In this document: in pieces, positions 56,260-64,000 of the stretch | Numbering within the stretch: position 1 is the stretch's first letter | How the letters are laid out: each line of letters starts with the position of its first letter | From: Crocodylus rhombifer | Taxonomy: Eukaryota; Chordata; Crocodylia; Crocodylidae | NCBI GenBank assembly: GCA_038503035.1 | Contig: JAVSML010024007.1 | Coordinates: forward strand, 496,001 to 560,000 | Direction: 5' to 3' | DNA length: 64,000 bases | Notes under the pieces: generated by a model | What the model was told of the DNA's origin: nothing | The model's input: only the letters and a program-made list of their open reading frames with translations | Databases searched by the model: none | Translations under genes and position numbers: made by a program

Positions 56260-59200
56260 GTATTTACAGCCCTAATTTCACATACTTCTGAAAATTTAAA
56301 TTGATAGAAATCAAAATAAATACTTAAAAATTTAAATCAATATTATCTGTTGAAATTATTAAAAAATAAAAATTAAATTCTGCTAAGCCTACATATAATT
56401 AGTCATCTGTCTGTATCTGTTTTGTAGAAGCAATAGACATATCTTCAGCTTGCAACAGTCTTTTTCACAGCAATGAAGTCCCACAACCCTCCAGTTCCAG
56501 CCCAAGGAATCTACCATATTCTTTCCTCTCTATGCCCACTTAAAGGACTGAAAATTCAGTAAATTTCCCATCTGGTACATATAGAATGGTTACTGGAAGG
56601 GGCACGTCTTTGTAGGTTGTAGTGGTCAAACTGCCATAGCGCGGTAGACTTCAGGCTCTGACAGTGAGGCTCTGACAGTGCCCCATGCCAAATAGAAATT
56701 AAGTTATTAAAACTCTCAAGTACATGTAGGATTATCTGTCCCATACATGGATCTCATCCCCATTTGTAAAAGAAGCTGTCTTATACTCTTAAGCATAACT
56801 ATTTTGATTTTTATACATTCTTATGATCCATAAAATCTTTGTGTGTTTTGGAAAATCCTAGGAAAAGGTCTAGATCCACAGAATGAATTTTGTCATTGGC
56901 TGGCTTGTCAGAGCACTCACAGCAGCCAAGTTCAGAATGAAAGCTCCCTATACAATGTGCAGGTATATTTCACTGTTTTATAGTATGTGTTCACTACTTT
57001 TTATGGAAATTATTGTCTCTATTTTACATGCGATCACATGTGAGTTTGTGCATGTTTGGAGAAACTGAAGAAAAAACTAAATTTTCCAAACTGACTACAG
57101 TTTTGGATTCCAATTTCCAGGAAATTTGAAAACGAAGAAAATGTTGCTGATATCACCTTAATAAGATTTTTTTCCATATAGATTACTGTCTCTAAGTATG
57201 AAATTATAAAATATATGACCTTTGTTGAGACTAACATTATCTAAAGCACTTTTCTTTCTGTTAAAAAAAGAATCAGTCATCGAAACTAATTTGAAAGTTT
57301 CTTCCATGGAGTATCACAGAAGATGTTACATGGGAATATAATATAAAAGGCCAAAGACCAAGTAATTCTTCCATTCAGTACTCTGTGAAATCTGTCATGA
57401 AGTAGGTAGGCTTCAGAGAAAAATCAGATAGCTTACAGAATTATTAGACCCCTGATCTTCAGATAAGACATGTGACATAGGAACTCGAGGCATGCTACTA
57501 CTGTTTCAGGAAATGCACAGCTTATGTAGCTTACAAGTGTCCTATCTATTAATAGTTTTTTATCGTCATAATGATCAGCCTTGCTGATTTCAAGGACCTA
57601 GAATTTTATACAGTATTGAATCTCTGGCTGAATTACAGACTGTCCTTTACAAAGACACAGGCATGTTAGGGTAGCCTTGCACCCACTGCAACCAGTGCAC
57701 ACGGGACAGCACTGACAGCACAACTACCTACCTGCTACAGCAGTGGTTATTTTTGCACTCCCGACAAACCATGGTGCCCAGAACTTCTGCTACAGTGCCC
57801 CACTCCACTTACTCTAGTGGAGCCCAGGCCAGAACTGGGACCAGAGCAGCCACTGCTGCTTGGCTAGGGCCAAAACTAGGGCAGAGGGCTGTGGTTGGAG
57901 TCACTGTGTACTTAGTATTCTGGGGCTGGGGCTAGAGCCAGAATCACCACATAGGGTAAGAGGAAGAGGGAGAAGCATGCAAGGGAGGTGGGAGAGAGAG
58001 GGGAGGGAGAAGGAATCAAGCATTGAGAGGGTAAGTGGCAGGTAGGGCAGGTGGAAGGGGGGACAGGCACTGGAGACAACAAGTTTGGGACAAGTGGTTT
58101 GGGACAGGCTGCTTACCCTCCTGAAAATACTCCCTGGCTTGCCCATAGCATACCCTAATAAGATTTACATTGAAAGAATTAATGGTTGTACTTACAGTCC
58201 TCCCTGAACTGAAGAACTGCTGCTATCATCTCCCTTCTAGGGCAGTCTGGGGCCCAGCCCAGGCACTATCTTGGCTGCCTGAAAGGAGGGAGAAGGAGCC
58301 AGGCAGCCTCTAAGGATGGATGGTCTTTCTGGGTTTTTTAAATAGTTCTTTTGAACACACAAAAAATGTGTTTGTTGTGGGCACAGAGAGGAGTTGTGTG
58401 CCTCTGAGACTTCTTTGGAGGTGGGGAGGTAGGGCAGCCACAACCTTCTGTGAGACAGGGTATGTAGACTTACATGAGACATTGGGAGATACATCTCCCT
58501 TGTGGGTGAGACAGAGGAATGGTAGTAAGTGGGCAGGTGGATAGGGAAGCATGAAATGGTTTCTGATATCTAAATATAAATGGTGGTCAGGAAGCATGGT
58601 TGGTATTGACAGAGGGTTTGCATATATAAAGATTTAGGCAGGGAAGCAGTAGTAGGAGTTCAAGTTTTGGAGTGTTGTTTAAGGTTTGTGGGCTGTTTTT
58701 CTGTTTATTGAAAGATACCCTGAGTCCTTTGTATAGGATAGGATAAAAATCTAAAACATAAATAATAAATAAAATAGTTAATTGTTGTACTGTGCTCAGA
58801 TGATACAAAGTATAATATAAAATACTATACAATGCTTCGGCCATTGTGAGACAGTGTTATATAGCTTGTATAGAATTTGTCCAGCAACTTGTAGAATCTC
58901 CAAGTATCACTAAATAATGTCTAGAAGTAGATTTGACCTCAAGGTCCAGACACTTTCAGAATATACTTATTTACAGATTCTATACTTCCAATCTGATAAG
59001 AATGCCACAATTTAATGTTATGATAACAGAAAAAAAGTTTTAATAGCTAAAGCTGCAAGAGCATGAACTTTATCATGTTAATAATATTAGCTTTGTTAAA
59101 ATCTGCAAGTACTACTTTATATTGTTTCCTGAACAATTTGAGCTATGTCCCCTGATAGTCATTAGGTATGGCATATGTGTGTGTCTTATTTGATACACTA

Positions 59201-60540
59201 GCAAAAGCAGAAGGGCAGTGAAAGCTTTTAGTTCCCTTCACTCCTATGAAAATAGCTCAAAGGGTGATAGATTTTCATTTCTTATTACCAAGCAATCTTG
59301 ATACGCCACTGGAGTCCTAAAATGCGTGCCTTTTTAATGCTGGTTGGTTATGTACTGTAGTATTCATGAATTTTCATGATGGTTTCTTAAGCTACGAACC
59401 CAAGAGAACAGAGTAATGTAGCGGAGTAAAACACTGGAATAAGGAGACACAATGAAAACTCTTCTTGTCTGGCAGCCTTACAGCATTTTCTACAGTTATA
59501 TTTCCTCATTGCAAAGTTTATCTGCATCCTTTGAGCTTTGCACTAATAAATGATAGAGCTGAATAAGAAAGAATATTTTGGGGGGGGAAGTTAGAAGAAT
59601 TGAAAATTGTTTTCATATGGAAGTATTTTAAATGAACTCATGTTCGTCTTTACATATTTCTGTGCCTTTCTTAAGGAGTCTAGACATTATGAAAACGTTT
59701 TGTGCTGTGAGATACTGAATGTCTTGACTTAATACTTTTCAGAATCAGGCCCATACTTGCTATAGGGTCAACTTATATCGATACTTCTTGGCATTCTAAA
59801 TTCCCATCACCACAAAAACACCTATTATGCTTCCCTGAATCCTGAGCCATTGCAGAACCAAGCCAGTCTCCTCTTCAAGTTACAGCCGGTACTTTGCTGC
59901 TCTATGTGACAACACAACAGGAGACTTGTGGAAGTGTTCCATACACAGTTCACTGAATTATAAATCTATCCCTTCAGCTCCTCCAGCCCTGGCAAGCACT
60001 GAACATTTCTTGTGACTCAGAAGGTGGGTTGAATTAGCGTGACAAGAAAAACTGGAATAAAACTGGCTATGCCAGCTTTTCATCAGCCCATCTCTCCTTC
60101 ATATTAAGCATACTTTCAACGGCAATTTAAGGTCAATTTTTGCTGCTGTAGTGCAAATTACCTTTTGGGACCAAGATTTTGGGACCCTGTTTCTTTACTA
60201 ATAGATTGCATATTTTGATTCAGAAATCTAGCAAAGTAATTATGAATCCAGTTCTGTAGCTTCTTACTGTTATGTCTATAGCAATTAATTACATTATATA
60301 TAGGGACCTACTGAAATCAAGGAGGCAGACAGTTGATTTTCCAGGCTAATCACAGGGCCGGTTGCTATTTTCATGGGCCAGTCATGTGAGCTGGACTGGG
60401 CAGCTACAGCTATGACAGCTCAGGGGTGGGGAAGATCTAGTGCTGTCCCAGAGGAGATGAGCACAGGCCATGGCTAGCAAAGCACTCCACAAGGTACCCC
60501 TGGGATTCTGGGAGAAAGTGACCGACCTTGACTTGGGATA
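56260..60540. other. Mostly unique sequence, no gene recognised
   Basis: AT-rich apart from a GC-rich patch at about 57660-58100, whose frames on both strands are low-complexity. I see no recognisable element or conserved coding block. Confidence 0.45.
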
Positions 60541-60544
60541 GGAT

Positions 60545-60745
60545 GTGGTACATATATTCGATAAAGCTCTTTAACCTAAAGCATTTTAGTTTGATGCCAC
60601 ATCCATCCAGGATTAACTTAGAATAGGATCTATCATTTTAAAGCACTTTATGTGCTGAGAATGTCTGTTGTGTTCAGTTATAAAGCACTTTCTGCATACT
60701 TAATGCATGATACCTGTAATGTGTGTACCTAGCCTAAGTGATTCT
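60545..60745 (+). repeat. Dispersed repeat related to 10040-10243
   Basis: GTTATAAAGCACTTTCTGCATACTTA here corresponds to GCTTTACAGCACTTTCTGCATGCTTA at 10176-10202. ATCCAGGATTAACTTAGA and a CCTAAGTG right end also match in order. It looks like one end of the same MITE family as 9127-10243. Confidence 0.55.
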
Positions 60746-61030
60746 GAACTGATTCTTGTAATATATCTTTCACTTGCCTTCCAAACTCATCTCACCTATG
60801 ACATTTTTGGAACCCTCCTTTTTTTTTTTGCCTTCTTTTCTCTTACCTAGACTGGTCAAGCAGGTACAAGTAAATGCTATATCACCATTAAACAACCTGA
60901 TAGTTCATTTTAGATACTATTTAAATTTTATTACTTAAATTACTATGGAGATTGAGAAGTAATTCAAGGTTATCTTGGCTCACCAGAACAGAAAAGTAGG
61001 ACTCATTTGAAGTAAGGTACATATAACATA

Positions 61031-61795
61031 ATACAGACTTTCAGGGAGGTGAGGGGGAGGTTAGATCACGTTAAAAATGACAACCCAATCTAAATTAGTT
61101 CCCCCAGGTGTGGACCTTACATTTAAATCCCTAACTAGATACATCCAAGTGTGAACTGCACAGAAGTGAAGAAAGGTTAGATTGATCTAAAGATGGTCAA
61201 CCTGATTTAATTTAACCCTTGGAGATAGTTTAATTTAGATTAGGTTCAGAAAGATTTCTGTAATTGAATGTCTGTATACTTCCCAGCACAGCCCCTAGGC
61301 AGGGAAAGCCCAGTTGGTGCCCCCAAGGCTATGCTTTACTGACCCCCTCCCTGGCATGAGGGAATTTTTAGCTCTTTTGCCTCTTGCCCCACCACCAAAT
61401 GGACAACTCCCCCCACAGACCAGCCAGCCCCCTCAAGCCTGCTACCACCCCCAACCCCCACCCAATCCCACTGCTCTACCAGGAGTTGAGCAAGTAATTC
61501 AGGGTAGGAGGAGGGGAGAGGAGGGCAGAACCAGGGTGCAGGGTTGGTTCATCAGGGTGGGGGGCTTGTTCATCTGAGGGTGGGAAAGTCAGGGGACTAT
61601 AGCTCCCCACTCCTCCACAGACCCTGCTTGTCCCCCAATCCTTCCAAGCCCCCTTGAAGACCCTGCTAACTTCTTTGATCTCCCCAACCCCCCTTGCATA
61701 CCCTACCTGCCTCCCAATCCTTTATTTCCTGACTTACCTTAGATCAGGTAGACATTTTTAATTTGATCTAACCTCCCCAAATATCTGTATGTAGC
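61031..61795. mobile_element. MITE with GC-rich core
   Basis: The left terminal sequence TACAGACTTTCAGGGAGG, then GGGAGGTTAGATCACGTTAA and AAATGACAACCCAATCTAA, matches the right end in reverse complement: TACAGATATTTGGGGAGG, GGTTAGATCAAATTAAAAAT and GTCTACCTGATCTAA. The arms are about 60-70 bp at roughly 80% identity with a small insertion in the left one. The GC-rich core (61290-61720) has no gene. Confidence 0.6.
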
Positions 61796-62082
61796 CATAA
61801 CTGTTTGGGCCTACCACAGTGTACACAGGACACTATTGAGGTTGTTTCCAATTCTAATTCTAAATCATGATGGTGAGTTAGTAAAACTGAGGAGGATCTG
61901 AAAAGATTGCTTTATAATGGGTTATGATTAATTTCTTATTTTTGTGATCACAGCATTATCCAGGATAACTTAAACTAACCTTCAGGTTGCTGTCTGCTAC
62001 CTGCCTAGGATTCATTTGACTGATATTTGACATTTGTATCTTCGGTCTCTATTGACCACTCTTTATACTGCTATGCTAAATC

Positions 62083-62290
62083 ATGTGTTCTTCCTCCTTA
62101 CAGTTACAACTGTTACAGTATTTCAGTTTTACCAGTATTTTCCCTGCTTCAGGACTGCATTTAAATCTCCACTCCTGTGTCCTGACATTTAAAGTTCTCT
62201 ATAGTCTCGCCACATCCTGTCTTGCAGATCATTTCTCAGACTCTTTTCTCCCTCTAGACTCCATCTTAGCTCTTTTGTTCTGAGGCAGCA
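62083..62290 (+). mobile_element. Possible old LINE coding scrap
   Basis: The frame contains LTFKVLYSLATSCLADHF, which loosely resembles the C-terminal RT region of L2-like LINEs (LxxxFKxLHGLAPSYLxDL). Only one short block is recognisable. Confidence 0.25.
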
Positions 62291-64000
62291 AGTCCCTTAT
62301 GTATTCTTAAAGCTGGAGGTAGATATCATTGGGATCATGTTATCTCCATGATAATTACCTCTTCCACCTTCTTGCTCAATATATTTGCAGTCTTAATAAG
62401 TCCAGATCAGTCTTTAGCATACGCATAATCATTTTTCTTCTGATCCACAGTACATTGTACTGCATTTTTTTTACTTTCTTCCACTTCATGCTTAACTGAG
62501 GTATCTGGGACAAAGGGTTCAATGAGAAACAGAATGTATTTGTAATTCCAAAATGATTAATTGCTGTTTTCTGGAGGATATATCTGGAAAAGAAATAGGT
62601 TGGTATAAATATATAAGCATAATATATAGTATAGGTCCATGCTAAAGATCCTTTTTTAATTTCTGACAAATGGATCCTCTTCCAATTCCCATCCTCACAT
62701 CCCCAAAAATCCCTCAAAATGTCCTATAGCTTTTGAACAAGTCATACTGAGCAAATGTTCATCTGGGGTAAATAGACACAGGGCCTTGTAACACATTTAT
62801 TTTAGGTCACTCCTGGAGTTTATAACCCCTGGGTTGTCCACACATTAACACCTGAAACCAGTTTTAAGTATACATTAAGCCACTCCAGGGCAATTTTATC
62901 TCTGAACTGTGTTACTGAACTCATGTTTCATTAATTTGTGTCTACTCCATGCAGATGAGCCACCCAAGCCGTAATTCTCCAACATCCCAGTATACAGTGG
63001 TATACTCTCCCACCCTTCTGTTCAGTGTGCACAAACTTTACACACCCTGAACTCTACTGCCTGGGAGGGGGAGTTCTGGCACCTGCCCTTCCCATCCCCA
63101 GGGGTGCAATCTTCCCATGCCTAGGGGTGCAACCCATGCAAACAGCCTGAAAAGTTGGCATTTCAGCACCAAATATGTGTATATAGCTATATATCTATTC
63201 AAAATAGTATCGACATTAGTCTGTTCCCTTAGACTAAAAAGTACTCTGCCTTGTAAATCATATAATTTAATTCCACAAGAATACAATGTATTCAATTTTG
63301 GTAACTGTAATCCATAATTATATACAGATACAATTGATCTGAATATGATTAAGGGATAGATTCTGTAATCCACATGGAAAAAGTGCCATATGGACAAAGA
63401 ATACTGCTTTTCTTCCTGCAAACTGCCATTTAAAACCAAATGATTGTGACCCTAACTGAAACAAAACATGGCCCTAAATTAATCATGCAACAATTAAAGA
63501 GCTGGTGACATATCTAGAAATTACTTCTGATTTTTCATGTTTCTTCACCATAGCAAAGAGCCTTTAGTGAGTCTCAACTGCTTATTAGAGCTCCACAGGA
63601 TTTTTTTTTCTTTAAAATGTATATGATCATCTCTTTGGGGCACTTGCCAGATTAGCAATGCTGCAACGCAACATTTTAGTACAGAAGCCATATGAAGTGT
63701 TGCTGGCACAGGTGTCTAAGGTACTTAATTTAATTAGATGGGCCTGCCATTTTTGAAACTGCTGAATATAGTATTTTTGACTGAGCCAAGGAAAATCTAA
63801 TTTATTAGACCTTTGAAACTGTGCTGTGCTATTGTTATTATGCTTTCGCTCAGCCACCACAACATTTTGAATATAAATTCTAAATCTCATTGAAAACAGT
63901 ATTTCATTCTGCTCTGCACGTACTGCTGATCTGGTGAACATTTTTCTTCTCAAGCAATGATGAAAAATATAACTTTAGTTTCCTGACTGCTGAAACATGG
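62291..64000. other. Unique AT-rich sequence, nothing recognised
   Basis: The frames of 108-133 codons on the minus strand have no recognisable domain and no gene structure around them. Confidence 0.5.

Noticed and set aside
62376..62717. 113-codon minus-strand frame
   Set aside because: Basic and hydrophobic patches only; no family recognised and no supporting gene structure.
1..64000. A bacterial or phage-type operon or defence system
   Set aside because: Base composition, absence of compact coding, and LINE, MITE and ERV content all indicate vertebrate intergenic DNA.

Overview
The window reads as intergenic DNA from an amniote vertebrate with a CR1-rich genome, most likely a crocodilian and less likely a turtle. 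The evidence is AT-rich unique sequence, many CR1 LINE copies of several subfamilies, a Tx1-clade LINE, a Penelope-like element, a class I (gammaretrovirus-like) endogenous retrovirus, a Gypsy-like LTR and several MITE families. The species assignment is inference. I found no host protein-coding gene, tRNA, rRNA, CRISPR array or bacterial-type operon. Every long reading frame I could interpret belongs to a transposable element.

Layout. 1-5.9 kb holds a decayed Penelope-like element (2.1-3.5 kb) with recognisable RT and GIY-YIG endonuclease remnants, a foldback palindrome (3.6 kb) and small hairpins. 5.94-9.08 kb is a nearly complete CR1 (family A, plus strand). 9.1-14.6 kb has MITE-like elements, a GC-rich repeat block, microsatellites and a possible LTR. 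14.6-17.2 kb is a Tx1-type LINE relic on the minus strand. 17.2-21.6 kb has MITEs, including a long inverted-repeat element that encloses a CR1 fragment, itself interrupted by a Tx1 fragment. 21.6-23.7 kb is a CR1 family B copy inside an older CR1 family A copy. 23.7-29.8 kb is mostly unique sequence plus old dispersed repeats. 29.8-35.1 kb has four more CR1 pieces, again with B inside A. 35.7-36.8 kb has an 884-bp LTR-like insert between perfect 124-bp direct repeats, one of which contains a 10-N assembly gap. 37.3-47.2 kb is a triple nest: CR1-A interrupted by an endogenous retrovirus, which is interrupted by a CR1-B. 47.8-50.8 kb is another nearly complete but dead CR1 (minus strand). 51-64 kb is old repeats, GC-rich tandem blocks, microsatellites, a MITE and unique sequence.

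The elements do not work together as a pathway, but the nesting gives a relative chronology. CR1-A was mobile first, then the retrovirus, then CR1-B. The Tx1 LINE was mobile at or after the time of the CR1-B fragment it interrupts. The youngest layer, the CR1-B at 41.7-44.5 kb, keeps one uninterrupted endonuclease plus reverse-transcriptase frame with its visible catalytic motifs. Most other CR1 copies with a readable motif have lost a catalytic residue or carry frameshifts.
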